Under the pieces are notes generated by a model, which did no database searches, was not told the DNA's origin, and saw only the letters and a program-made list of their open reading frames with translations. Below, piece by piece: positions 53,305 to 61,707 of a stretch of DNA of 64,000 nt. This DNA comes from Streptomyces sp. NBC_01451 (lineage in GTDB: Bacteria; Actinomycetota; Actinomycetes; Streptomycetales; Streptomycetaceae), in contig NZ_CP109479.1 in assembly GCF_036227485.1 (NCBI RefSeq), forward strand, positions 2,232,001 through 2,296,000, in the 5' to 3' direction. How positions within the stretch are numbered: the first letter of the stretch is position 1; every line of letters begins with the position of its first letter. The position numbers and the translations under genes are program-made.

Positions 53305-53792
53305 GACCCCATGCAACCCCACAGCACTGACAACGGCCCAATCCACGGCCGTGAGGAAGTGCGCAGAGCGTTCTCCCCGGCCGCTCGGAGGCGGGCCGGT
53401 CCTCCTTTCGGACGACTTCACGGCGGCCTGGTGGACCCTCCCTGCGGCGGCCCAGGGGCGACGGGGACTGGTGCGCAGCAGCGTTGCCACTGGTCCTCGC
53501 CCCGCATCGTCGATGACGAGAACGTGAACCAAACCGAACAAGCGGACCAACGGCACGTTCCCGGCCACCCCAGCCGTCTACAAATGACACACCTGGCAGG
53601 GATATAATCCACAGATCACCAGAAGCCGGTCGGTGGCCCCATTTGCTCGTTGCCGCAACCCAGTTCGACAGCGAGAATTGGAGTCCGCTCCCCGCACGGC
53701 GTGTCCGTGGTCCGGCAGGGCTCCGCCGCGGTGTGCGCTCCCCCAAGTCCGATCTCCGCCCGCAGTGTGGGCGCGTAGCCGAAGGGAGGACC
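53305..53792. other. Divergent intergenic region, recQ-like / hypothetical gene
   Basis: About 490 bases without a supported gene. A TATAAT hexamer at 53603-53608, rare in this genome, is a plausible -10 element for the plus-strand gene, although no -35 with 17-base spacing was found. Confidence 0.5.
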
Positions 53793-54434
53793 GTGACCTT
53801 CGGATTCGCTCCGTCCCCCGCGGCATCCATGTCGACGTCTGCCGACCTGTCCGCCGCTTCCACCAACTCAGCAGCCCGCATGCTCGAACCCGCGGAGTGG
53901 GCCGCAGCCGGGATCCCCCTACTGCGCAATCCCCGTGAGGTCGTCAGCGGACTGCACGCGCGGCACCGCCCCGCGCCCGCGACCGCGATCGTGGCCGTCC
54001 TCGACGCGGACGAACGGCTGCGCGCGAGCGCCTCGTTCACCCGCCGCTCGGCGCCGGCCGACGGCTGGATGTTCCGCAACTCGCTGCTCGCGCAACTGCG
54101 TCGGGTCATCCCCCACGACCTGCGTCGCCGCACGCCGGTGCGCACCGCCGTCCTGCTCTACTGCCGGGACGGCGACGCCCGCTGGACGGAGGAGGACGGC
54201 GCGTGGATGTGGGGTCTGCGTGACGCCTGCACCCTGCACGGGCTGCGCTGCGGCGCGTACATCACGTTGACCCGTGACGGCTGGCAGGTACTCGGCGAAG
54301 GCCGCGGCGGGCGCCGCCCGAACGCGGATTCGCCTCCGGAGCCGTTCGCCATGTCCGAGGCACCGCCGCCGCTGCCGATGCCCCGCACCGGAGGCACCGC
54401 CTCGGACATCCTGCGCCGCGCGGCAGCCCGCTGA
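53793..54434 (+). CDS. Conserved Streptomyces protein of unknown function
   Basis: A 213-residue protein I do not recognise. It has a predicted globular alpha/beta centre (ATAIVAVLDADERLRASASF; RTAVLLYCRDGDARWTEEDG) and a Pro/Ala-rich tail ending in TASDILRRAAAR. No signal peptide or membrane helix is visible. The GTG at 53793 has AAGGGAGGA five bases upstream, clearly better than the earlier in-frame ATG. The tidy ribosome site and codon bias show it is a real gene. It diverges from the RecQ-like helicase gene, but no functional link is evident. Confidence 0.75.
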   Translation: MTFGFAPSPAASMSTSADLSAASTNSAARMLEPAEWAAAGIPLLRNPREVVSGLHARHRPAPATAIVAVLDADERLRASASFTRRSAPADGWMFRNSLLAQLRRVIPHDLRRRTPVRTAVLLYCRDGDARWTEEDGAWMWGLRDACTLHGLRCGAYITLTRDGWQVLGEGRGGRRPNADSPPEPFAMSEAPPPLPMPRTGGTASDILRRAAAR

Positions 54435-54896
54435 CACAGGCGCCCGGCGGCCAGCACGCCTCGCCCCTCGGCCGCTTCGGCGGTCGGCCAGGCAGTGCGC
54501 AGTACCGGTTGCAGTACCGGTCGACGTACACGTCGTAGAAGAGCCGTACGAAGAACGGCCACCGCGGACAACGGCGTCCGCCGGTACGACGTACGCCGAC
54601 GAGGACCACGCACCTGGGCAGCACGTGGGCGACACGAGTCGTCCGGACGGCGTCGAGCACGCAGGAACGGGTGCACGCGCACGCGTGCACCCGTCGCCCA
54701 TGCGATTCGCCTCTACGATCCCGTTCCACCGCCCGGGCCAGGGCAGGGAGCAGCGCCGCACGGCAGTCACCGGCATCCCGACGCGTCCGCGTGGGGGCAC
54801 GTCGGACTGCCCGCCGTACGGTCACCGCTTCAGCGGCCCTCCGTCAGCCGGTCGGTGTCACTGGACCGGCCGACCCGGGACGGTTGACGAAGCTGC
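54435..54896. other. Gene-poor convergent region with a short tandem repeat
   Basis: About 460 bases between convergent hypothetical genes. No supported gene. GCAGTACCGGT occurs twice in tandem at 54499-54509 and 54511-54521. Confidence 0.5.
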
Positions 54897-55583
54897 TCAG
54901 ACCCCCGCGCCCAGCGCCGAGTTGATCTGCCGCGGGTCGCCGCAGCAGATCAGCAGGACACCGGCCCGGCCGAAGGCCAGTGGAAGGGCAGCTGCGGTCG
55001 TCGTGCCGGCGCCGCCGTTGACGGCGACCACGACCACGGGACGGGAGGCGGCACGGCTCAGAGCGGCGGCGTCGGCGTAGAAGACGTCGTCACCCGCGTC
55101 GTGCTGCGCCCAGTACGGGCCCTCGCCGAAGGACAGCTCGTGCGCCGCCCACGGGTGCGGATCGCCGGTGGTGATCACCAGCACCTCACCGGGGGCCCGA
55201 CCCGACTCCAGGAGCAGGTCGACGGCCTCCTCGGCCGCGTCCAGCGCACCCTCGGCCGAGGCCGGGATCAGCTGGATCTGCGGGGCCGCCGGGGCCGCGG
55301 AGGCAGGCGCGGAAGGGGTGGAAGGGACAGGGGCGGCCGCTGCCGCGGACGGCCCGGGCTTGACCGCGGCAGCGGTCGAAGCCACGGCCGCGGGCGCGTC
55401 GTGCGGTGCACGCTGGGCCGGCGCGGTGGGCCGGAAGGGACCCGGACGGCCGGGACGCGGCGAAGCCGCGGGGCGCGGGCCGGGTACGGGACGGGGGGTC
55501 GGCGTGCTGTGGCCACTGGCCGGAGCGACGCGGGGACCCTGGGCACTCTCGTGAATCTGAGGCTCCTCGGGACTGAGAGGCAT
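54897..55583 (-). CDS. Pro/Ala-rich protein of unknown function
   Basis: A 228-residue protein I do not recognise. The first ~115 residues are low-complexity Pro/Ala/Arg. The C-terminal ~110 residues look like a Rossmann-like alpha/beta domain (GEVLVITTGDPHPWAAHEL; RPVVVVAVNGGAGTTTAAAL; GVLLICCGDP), without a recognisable catalytic motif. The ATG at 55583 has no ribosome site but is preceded by an AT-rich near-palindrome at 55585-55598, so a leaderless transcript is possible. It lies 68 bases downstream of rnhB on the same strand and may be co-expressed or independently controlled. Confidence 0.7.
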   Translation of the reverse strand: MPLSPEEPQIHESAQGPRVAPASGHSTPTPRPVPGPRPAASPRPGRPGPFRPTAPAQRAPHDAPAAVASTAAAVKPGPSAAAAAPVPSTPSAPASAAPAAPQIQLIPASAEGALDAAEEAVDLLLESGRAPGEVLVITTGDPHPWAAHELSFGEGPYWAQHDAGDDVFYADAAALSRAASRPVVVVAVNGGAGTTTAAALPLAFGRAGVLLICCGDPRQINSALGAGV

Positions 55584-55584
55584 G

Positions 55585-55598
55585 ACTTGATATTTATC
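55585..55598 (-). promoter_or_regulatory. AT-rich near-palindrome at the start of the Pro/Ala-rich gene
   Basis: Arms TTGATA and TATCAA flank a central TT, directly upstream of the start codon. It could be the -10 region of a leaderless promoter overlapped by an operator. Confidence 0.4.
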
Positions 55599-55651
55599 AA
55601 ACGCCGGTGCGACTCGCGTCAGCGGGTGGCACATGAGTGCGAACGGAACCG

Positions 55652-56353
55652 TCAGAAGTCGAAGCCGAGCTGGCCCTCGATCTCCGGAGCGTTCCCGTTC
55701 GCCCAACTGCGGGCCTTCTTGAGGTGCCGCCACTGGGGCAGCGCATCAAGATACGCCCACGACAGCCGGTGGTACGGGGTGGGACCCCGCTCCTCCAGCG
55801 CGGCCTTGTGCACGGGCGACGGATACCCGGCATTGGCCGCAAAACCGAAGTCTGCATGGTCGATACCCAGTTCGGCCATCATTTTGTCGCGGTGAACCTT
55901 GGCGATCACGGACGCCGCCGCGACCGCCACGCACGACTGGTCACCCTTGATCACCGTACGGACCTGCCACGGCGACCCCAGGTAGTCGTGCTTCCCGTCG
56001 AGGATGACCGCGTCCGGGCGGACCGGCAAGGCCTCCAGAGCGCGCTCCGCCGCGAGCCGCAGCGCCGCCGTCATCCCCAGGTCGTCGATCTCGTCCGGCG
56101 AGGCGTGCCCCAGCGCGTACGACGTGACCCATTCCCGCAGTACCTCCGCGAGTTGGGTACGCCGCTTGACCGCGAGGAGCTTGGAGTCGGTGAGCCCCTC
56201 GGGGGGCCGCCGGAGACCGGTGACCGCCGCGCAGACGGTGACGGGGCCGGCCCACGCGCCCCGCCCCACCTCGTCGACGCCGGCGATGACCTTCGCTCCG
56301 GTCGTGGCGCGCAAAGAGCGCTCGACGGTGTGGGTGGGTGCTTCGTACGGCAT
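55652..56353 (-). CDS. rnhB: Ribonuclease HII
   Basis: A 233-residue RNase HII, which removes RNA from RNA-DNA hybrids and single ribonucleotides from DNA. The catalytic acids are in [15 protein letters not shown] (Asp and Glu near residues 26-27), [11 protein letters not shown] (Asp near 124) and the following [15 protein letters not shown] (Asp near 159). Length is usual. I chose the ATG at 56353, which starts [14 protein letters not shown]; an upstream in-frame start would add 18 unconserved residues. Confidence 0.94.
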   Translation of the reverse strand: MPYEAPTHTVERSLRATTGAKVIAGVDEVGRGAWAGPVTVCAAVTGLRRPPEGLTDSKLLAVKRRTQLAEVLREWVTSYALGHASPDEIDDLGMTAALRLAAERALEALPVRPDAVILDGKHDYLGSPWQVRTVIKGDQSCVAVAAASVIAKVHRDKMMAELGIDHADFGFAANAGYPSPVHKAALEERGPTPYHRLSWAYLDALPQWRHLKKARSWANGNAPEIEGQLGFDF

Positions 56354-56458
56354 GGCGCTCTTAGCGTACGCCGCCCGGAACCCCACCCGACACCCCCGTC
56401 CCCCCACGCGACTTGAGAGTCACCGCGGGACATGTCCGGGCGGCCCCGGGGGCGGACT

Positions 56459-57082
56459 TCAGAGACCGCCCGCCCGCAGCAGCGGAACCATCAACTGGTC
56501 GATCATCTCTTCGATGTCCCGCTCCTCCCATTCGCTCCCGCACATCTTCGAGCGGTACATCATCATCGCTGGAATGGCGTCGAGGACGTAGCCGTTGACG
56601 GCGTCGGAACGCGCCTCTCCCCGCTCGATTCCCCGGTCGACGATCTCCCGGAGGAGCCTTACCGTCGGCTCGACGAGCCCTCCGAAGATCACGCTCTGGA
56701 AGCGCTCCGCCTGCGGACTGTCGCACTCGTGAATCACCGAGCGCAGTGCGAATCCCGGGCGCGAGAACATCGCCTCACGCACCTGTCGGCACAGTTCGAG
56801 AAGGTCGTCCCGCACGTTCCCGAGGTCGGGCGCCCGGTCGAAGCGCGGCAGCCCGGCCTGGAGGGCGTCCGCGACGAGGTCCTCCTTGGAGGGCCAGCGC
56901 CGGTAGACCGCGGCCTTGCCGGTCTGGGCGCCGGCGGCGACACCCTCCATCGTGAGCCCGTTCCAGCCGACCGTACTGAGCTGTTCCAGCGCGGCATCGA
57001 GAATCGCGCGTTCGAGCACGGCGCCGCGCCGGCGGGGGGAGGCCGCCTGGGCGGGGGCAGCCGTCCAGCGCGAAGTAACCAT
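56459..57082 (-). CDS. TetR-family repressor of the adjacent drug exporter
   Basis: A 207-residue TetR regulator. The DNA-binding helices lie at residues ~24-65 (RAILDAALEQLSTVGWNGLT; TGKAAVYRRWPSKEDLVADA). The C-terminal domain (TetR_C type) binds a ligand and dimerises. The ATG at 57082 has GGAG eight bases upstream. The gene diverges from a DHA2-type exporter across 226 bases that hold two near-identical 20-22-bp palindromes, so it very probably represses that exporter and itself until a toxic compound binds. Confidence 0.92.
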   Translation of the reverse strand: MVTSRWTAAPAQAASPRRRGAVLERAILDAALEQLSTVGWNGLTMEGVAAGAQTGKAAVYRRWPSKEDLVADALQAGLPRFDRAPDLGNVRDDLLELCRQVREAMFSRPGFALRSVIHECDSPQAERFQSVIFGGLVEPTVRLLREIVDRGIERGEARSDAVNGYVLDAIPAMMMYRSKMCGSEWEERDIEEMIDQLMVPLLRAGGL

Positions 57083-57215
57083 CTGAGCGTCTCCAGCGGG
57101 CGGGGAGGAGCGGGGAGTGCGAGTATTTATGAGGATTGTCGGCATTCGGGTGATCACCGACGAGGTGAACCGCCGAGATTACCCGGGCAACCGGTACGCG
57201 ACACGACGACGGCTT

Positions 57216-57237
57216 CAGTGAACGCTTGCGTTCACTG
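57216..57237. promoter_or_regulatory. TetR operator palindrome 1
   Basis: A 22-bp palindrome with arms CAGTGAACGC around TT. It lies 92 bases upstream of the exporter start. Confidence 0.85.
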
Positions 57238-57265
57238 TCGGGGACTCACTACCGTTCGACGCGAC

Positions 57266-57285
57266 AGTGAACGCGAGCGTTCACT
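57266..57285. promoter_or_regulatory. TetR operator palindrome 2
   Basis: A 20-bp palindrome with arms AGTGAACGC around GA, the same half-site as operator 1, centred 49 bp away and 23 bases upstream of the exporter start. Confidence 0.85.
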
Positions 57286-57308
57286 AGTGCTCTTATGGGG
57301 GACCCATA

Positions 57309-58865
57309 GTGACTACCTCTTCGTTGATGAAGGACCAGAAACCAGGTGCGGCACGCCGGGAGGGGCATCCCGGCATAGCGCTCACCGTCATCGCGGCCTG
57401 CCAACTCATGGTGGTACTCGACGCGACGATTGTGAACATCGCGCTGCCGCACATTCAAGGCGCCCTCAAGTTCAGTACGACCGACCTCACCTGGGTGGTC
57501 AGCGCCTACACCCTCACCTTCGGCGGCCTGCTGCTGCTCGGCGGCCGGGCCGGTGACATCCTCGGCCGCCGCCGGGTCTTCCTGACCGGCATCCTGGTGT
57601 TCATCGCCGCCTCCCTGCTGGGCGGACTCGCCCAGGAACCCTGGCAGTTGCTGGCCGCGCGGGCCCTCCAGGGCGTGGGCGGCGCGATCGCCTCGCCCAC
57701 CTCGCTGGCCCTCATCACCACCACGTTCGCCGAAGGCCCGGAGCGCAACCGGGCGTTCGGGGTCTTCGCCGCGGTCTCGGCCGGCGGCGGCGCCGTCGGT
57801 CTGCTCGCCGGCGGCATGCTCACCGAGTGGCTCGACTGGCGCTGGGTGCTCTTCGTCAACGTTCCGATCGGTCTCCTGATCGCCGTGCTCACGCCGATCT
57901 ACATCGGCGAGTCCGAACGCCACCCGGGCCGCTTCGACATCCTGGGCGCACTGACCTCGACGCTGGGCATGGCGTCCCTCGTCTACGGCTTCATCCGCGC
58001 GGCGGAGAAGGGCTGGCGGGACGGTCTGACGCTCGCGTCCTTCGCCACCGCGGTGGTCCTGCTGGTCGCCTTCGCCCTCGTGGAGATGCGCGCCAAGGAA
58101 CCGATCACCCCGCTGCGGATGTTCGCCGACCGCAACCGCTCGGGCACGTACGTGATCATGCTGAGCCTGGCCGCGGCGATGTTCGGCATGTTCTTCTTCA
58201 TCGTCCTCTTCGTGCAGAACGTCCTGCTGTACACGCCGATCGAGGCGGGCCTCGCCTTCCTGCCGGTGACCTTCGCGATCGCCACGGGCGCGGGCCTCTC
58301 GCAGCGGTTCCTGCCGGTCCTGGGGCCCAAGCCGTTCATGGTGGTCGGCTCGGCACTGGCCACGCTCGGCCTCGCCTGGCAGGCCTTCATCACCCCCGAC
58401 AGCTCGTACGTCGGCGGGGTGCTCGGCCCGATGCTGGTGTTCGGCTTCGGCATGGGCCTGAACTTCGTGACACTGACCCTGACGGCGGTCTCGGGGGTCG
58501 CCGCGCACGAGGCCGGCGCCGCTTCCGGGCTGCTCAACGTCACACAGCAGGTGGGCGGTTCGCTCGGCCTCTCCATCCTGACGACGGTGTTCGGGTCGGC
58601 GAGCCGCGACGAGGCGGCGAAGCAGGTGCCCAAGTTCCTCGCCCAGGCCACGGCGGAGCAGAAGGCGGAGTTCGCCAGGACCAACCAACTCCCCGCTCCC
58701 TGGAGCCACGAGGTACTGGCCCACGGCATCTCCACGGCCTTCATCCCCGCCGCCGCGATGGCCGTGCTGGCCCTCGCCACCGCCTGGTTCGTGATCCGCG
58801 TCCGCAAGAGCGACCTGGAGGCCCTGGCAGGCACGGCGAGCACCGCGGGCCCGGCCGGCGGCTGA
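57309..58865 (+). CDS. DHA2-family (EmrB/QacA-type) multidrug MFS exporter
   Basis: A 518-residue membrane protein with 14 predicted helices. Antiporter motifs are clear: motif C/D1-type LMVVLDATIVNIALPHIQ near residue 35, motif A GGRAGDILGRRRVF near 78, and ARALQGVGGAIASPTSLALI near 120. Such pumps expel drugs or self-made antibiotics in exchange for protons. It starts at GTG 57309 and continues to a hydrophilic C-terminal tail. The divergent TetR gene and twin operator indicate inducible expression. The substrate is unknown. Confidence 0.93.
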   Translation: MTTSSLMKDQKPGAARREGHPGIALTVIAACQLMVVLDATIVNIALPHIQGALKFSTTDLTWVVSAYTLTFGGLLLLGGRAGDILGRRRVFLTGILVFIAASLLGGLAQEPWQLLAARALQGVGGAIASPTSLALITTTFAEGPERNRAFGVFAAVSAGGGAVGLLAGGMLTEWLDWRWVLFVNVPIGLLIAVLTPIYIGESERHPGRFDILGALTSTLGMASLVYGFIRAAEKGWRDGLTLASFATAVVLLVAFALVEMRAKEPITPLRMFADRNRSGTYVIMLSLAAAMFGMFFFIVLFVQNVLLYTPIEAGLAFLPVTFAIATGAGLSQRFLPVLGPKPFMVVGSALATLGLAWQAFITPDSSYVGGVLGPMLVFGFGMGLNFVTLTLTAVSGVAAHEAGAASGLLNVTQQVGGSLGLSILTTVFGSASRDEAAKQVPKFLAQATAEQKAEFARTNQLPAPWSHEVLAHGISTAFIPAAAMAVLALATAWFVIRVRKSDLEALAGTASTAGPAGG

Positions 58866-59228
58866 TCTCCCGGCAGCGGGCCGCGGACGACGCCGAGAGG
58901 GCTGTACGGCCGACGCCGTCAGCCGTACGTCGCTCCGCCCGCCGGAGCGACGTACGGCGACTGCGGGACCGCGCGAGGCTACGGCGCCCGGTGACGTTCT
59001 CCGGCGGACCTGGCCCGCAGTCGCTGCCCGTCAGATTCGCGGCCAGCAGGTCTGCGGTGCACGTCGCCGCGCACGCCGGGGCGACGCGGAGCGGTTGCGC
59101 TCCGGCACGACCACGCGGGCGGGCGGCCGAGGGGACGAGACCTGGTGCCTGGCGCCGCCCACCCCGGCGACCTGGGCAGGAACCGCACCCGCGGGGCGCG
59201 AGGACCCGCCTCGGAGTGGGCGCCCGCG
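58866..59228. other. Convergent intergenic region between exporter and ADP-ribosylglycohydrolase genes
   Basis: About 360 bases without a supported gene. It holds the exporter terminator and the outer arm of the glycohydrolase terminator. Confidence 0.5.
58922..58958 (+). terminator. Terminator downstream of the exporter
   Basis: A 16-bp perfect stem (58922-58937 with 58943-58958) with the loop CCCGC lies 57 bases past the exporter stop. Confidence 0.92.
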
Positions 59229-59254
59229 CTACACCCCCGCGGGCGCCCACTCCG
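59212..59254 (-). terminator. Terminator overlapping the 3' end of the glycohydrolase gene
   Basis: A 17-bp perfect stem (59212-59228 with 59238-59254). One arm is the last coding bases of the gene, and the stop codon (59229-59231) sits in the nine-base loop. Confidence 0.85.
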
Positions 59255-60146
59255 GCAGCGGTTCCGTCCGCTCCAGCCATGCCGGCGGCGGTGCCCCCGC
59301 CTTCCCCGCGGCGAGTACGCCGCCCACGATGGCGCAGTTCGTGTCCACGTCGCCGCCCACCTGGGCCGTCGTCCAGAACGCCTTCTCGTAGTCACCGAGG
59401 GCGCGCGCTGCGGACCAGAGGGCGAAGGGCACCGTGTCGTGCGCCGTCGTACGCCGGCCACACCCCAGTACGGCCGCGACCGTGCCCGCGTCCGCGTAGT
59501 CGAGCATGTCCCGGGCGCGCCGCAGACCGGCGGAGACGGCGCTTCTCGGGACGAGTGCGACGACACCGTCGAGAAGCGCGCCGGGGCTCGGCGGGCCGCC
59601 CGGCCCGGCCACCAGGGCGGCTGCGGCGGCGACGGCCATGGCGCCCACCACGGCCTCGCGGTGCTGGTGCGTGGGATAGGCCGAGATCTCCGCCTGGTGG
59701 GTGGCCTGCTCCGGGTCGTCCGCGTACCAGGCACCCAGGGGAGCGATCCGCATGGCCGCGCCGTTGCCCCAGGACCCCTGGCCGTTGAACAGGGCGGACG
59801 CCAGCTCGCGCCAGTCGCCGCCCTCCCGGACCAGCCGCAGGAGCCGGTTCACCGCGGGACCGTACCCGCGGTCGAAGTCGTGGTGCCGCGCGAAGGAAAG
59901 GGCCAGCGCGTCCTGGTCGATGCGCCGGTGGGCGGCCAGCACGGCCACCACGGAGCACGCCATCTCGGTGTCGTCGGTCCACTGCCAGGGGCCGGGCGGC
60001 AGCTCGCGGAGCCCCGGCAGCGGGTGGTTCACGGGCACGAAGAACTGCGACCCGAGCGCGTCCCCCACCGCGAGCCCGCGCAGACTGGCCAGGGCGCGCT
60101 CCAGGCGCTCGGGGGAAGAGGGCTGGGGAGAGGAGTCAGCGGTCAT
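59229..60146 (-). CDS. ADP-ribosylglycohydrolase-family protein
   Basis: A 305-residue (ADP-ribosyl)hydrolase-fold protein. The di-metal site motifs are present: GLAVGDALGSQFF near 28, WTDDTEMACSVVAVL near 58, and the closing GGDVDTNCAIVGGVL near 265, each contributing the Asp/Thr ligands seen in DraG and ARH3. Such enzymes remove ADP-ribose from proteins, nucleic acids or metabolites. It follows a histidine-phosphatase gene by 12 bases, so the two are one operon. The substrate is unknown. Its stop codon lies inside a terminator hairpin. Confidence 0.92.
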   Translation of the reverse strand: MTADSSPQPSSPERLERALASLRGLAVGDALGSQFFVPVNHPLPGLRELPPGPWQWTDDTEMACSVVAVLAAHRRIDQDALALSFARHHDFDRGYGPAVNRLLRLVREGGDWRELASALFNGQGSWGNGAAMRIAPLGAWYADDPEQATHQAEISAYPTHQHREAVVGAMAVAAAAALVAGPGGPPSPGALLDGVVALVPRSAVSAGLRRARDMLDYADAGTVAAVLGCGRRTTAHDTVPFALWSAARALGDYEKAFWTTAQVGGDVDTNCAIVGGVLAAGKAGAPPPAWLERTEPLPEWAPAGV

Positions 60147-60158
60147 CGCTCTGTCACC

Positions 60159-60818
60159 CTATCCGGTGATTCCATACGATTCCGGATCACGCCAGCGCTC
60201 GAACGGCCGGTCAAGGGTGTATCTGCCGTCACTCCCGAGAACGAGCATCCGCATCTCCGCGTTCCCCGGATTCGACAGCGACTCGAATTCGGCGACGGTC
60301 CAGTGGAACCAGCGCATGCAGAACAGCCGCATGGCCAGCCCGTGGGTGACCAGCAGCACGTTGGGCGGATGGTCCGGGGCCTCGAAGCTGCGGTAGAGGC
60401 TCTCCAGGAAGCCGCCGACCCTGTCGTACACGTCGGCGCCGGACTCGCCCTGGGCGAAGCGGTAGAAGAAGTGCCCGTAGGCGTCCCGGTAGGCCTTCTG
60501 GAGCTGTACGTCGTCCCGGTCCTGCCAGTTGCCCCAGTCCTGTTCGCGGAGCCGGGGCTCCTCGCGTACGCGCACGAGGTCGGAGTTCAGGCTGAAGGCG
60601 CGCAGGGTCTCGTGCGTACGGCGGTAGGGGGAGACGTAGACGCTCACCTGCTCCTGCCCGAACACCTCGCGCAGCCGCTTGCCGGTCTCCTCCGCCTGTC
60701 GCCAGCCGCGTTCGGTGAGGGCGAGGGCATGATCCGGCTCGCGCTCGTAAACGGTGTCATCGGCATTGCCCATTGACTCGCCGTGCCGGACAAGGACGAT
60801 GCGCCGTGGTCTTACCAT
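60159..60818 (-). CDS. Histidine phosphatase (phosphoglycerate mutase-like) family protein
   Basis: A 219-residue protein with the catalytic motif VLVRHGESMGN near residue 10 and the second His in VTHGLAMRL near 157. Glu in REQDWGNWQ near 93 is the likely proton donor. It probably dephosphorylates a small metabolite; true phosphoglycerate mutase activity is unlikely given the divergence. It is the first gene of the pair with the ADP-ribosylglycohydrolase, which suggests a shared phosphate- or ADP-ribose-related pathway. That link is inference. Confidence 0.92.
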   Translation of the reverse strand: MVRPRRIVLVRHGESMGNADDTVYEREPDHALALTERGWRQAEETGKRLREVFGQEQVSVYVSPYRRTHETLRAFSLNSDLVRVREEPRLREQDWGNWQDRDDVQLQKAYRDAYGHFFYRFAQGESGADVYDRVGGFLESLYRSFEAPDHPPNVLLVTHGLAMRLFCMRWFHWTVAEFESLSNPGNAEMRMLVLGSDGRYTLDRPFERWRDPESYGITG

Positions 60819-60947
60819 GCCAAAACCCTAGATCGCGTCGGCGCCGACCGGGCACTCGCACAGCCTCTATACGGCGTATGTCACACATGTCGTGCGCGCT
60901 GGAGCACACAAGGGGCAACGCGGGGTCCGGAACACAGGCTCCGGACC

Positions 60948-61553
60948 TCAGACTATCCAGCTGGGTTCCAGTTCGACGATGTCTCCGGCGAGAGCCGCGA
61001 CGTCCGCCTCGAGCTGGGCCCGCAGCGCCAGTCGCTCCACGCGCTCGGCCCGGTACTTTCCGTGCTCGGCGGCCGACCGCCACATCGACAGGATCAGGAA
61101 CTCGTGCCCCGGCGCCTCGCCGAACAGCCCCCGCACCATGCCGGGCGAACCCGCCATCGCGGGGTTCCAGACCTTCTCCTGCATCAGTGCGAAGTGCTCG
61201 GCGCGCTCCTCGTGGACGCGGCAGTGCGCCACCCGGACCAGGTCGGAGTCCGTGAAGCGCGGCTCGAAGCCGGTCTTCACGTCGAAGCGGTGGTCGAACA
61301 GCTTGACCTGCTGGTCCTTGAAGGTGCCCGACTGCGCGGTGGCCAGCCGGTCATGGGACCGGGCCATGAAGGAGTCGTAGAAGGCGCGGCTCTCCCAGAA
61401 GGCGAAGACGTGTGCCACGCCGGGACGACCCCGGCTCCAGCCCCCGCCCTGCCCCCGGAATCCCGGCTCCCCCAGAAGTCCCGCCCACTTTCGCTGTCCC
61501 CGTTCGAAACCGCGGCGGTCCACCACGGTGCAGCGAATCCACTTGACCAGCAC
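60948..61553 (-). CDS. DUF4937 (YdbC-like) antibiotic-monooxygenase-fold protein
   Basis: A roughly 201-residue protein of two ABM/dimeric alpha-beta-barrel-like halves: one around residues 3-110 (KWIRCTVVDRRGFERGQRKW) and the other from VRVAHCRVHEERAEHFALMQ to WRSAAEHGKYRAERVERLAL. It matches the DUF4937/YdbC group, whose function is unknown. The GTG at 61553 starts VLVKWIRCTV; it is preferred although its ribosome site is weak, because upstream in-frame sequence is Arg-rich and unconserved. Confidence 0.82.
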   Translation of the reverse strand: MLVKWIRCTVVDRRGFERGQRKWAGLLGEPGFRGQGGGWSRGRPGVAHVFAFWESRAFYDSFMARSHDRLATAQSGTFKDQQVKLFDHRFDVKTGFEPRFTDSDLVRVAHCRVHEERAEHFALMQEKVWNPAMAGSPGMVRGLFGEAPGHEFLILSMWRSAAEHGKYRAERVERLALRAQLEADVAALAGDIVELEPSWIV

Positions 61554-61707
61554 CGCGCCATCGTAAGGCCCCGTGGCGTGGCGCCGGTCACGCTCGGGCG
61601 GAGTGCGACCGCGCGAGCGCCCCCGCGCGCGTGACACGATGGACAACCAGCTGCGGTGTACCGGCAGTTGGCGCGACAGCACACGGCGAACGGGGAAGGA
61701 AAGTCTG

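Noticed and set aside
54499..54521. Tandem GCAGTACCGGT as an operator
   Set aside because: It lies between the 3' ends of two convergent genes with no promoter role evident, so the short duplication is more likely incidental.
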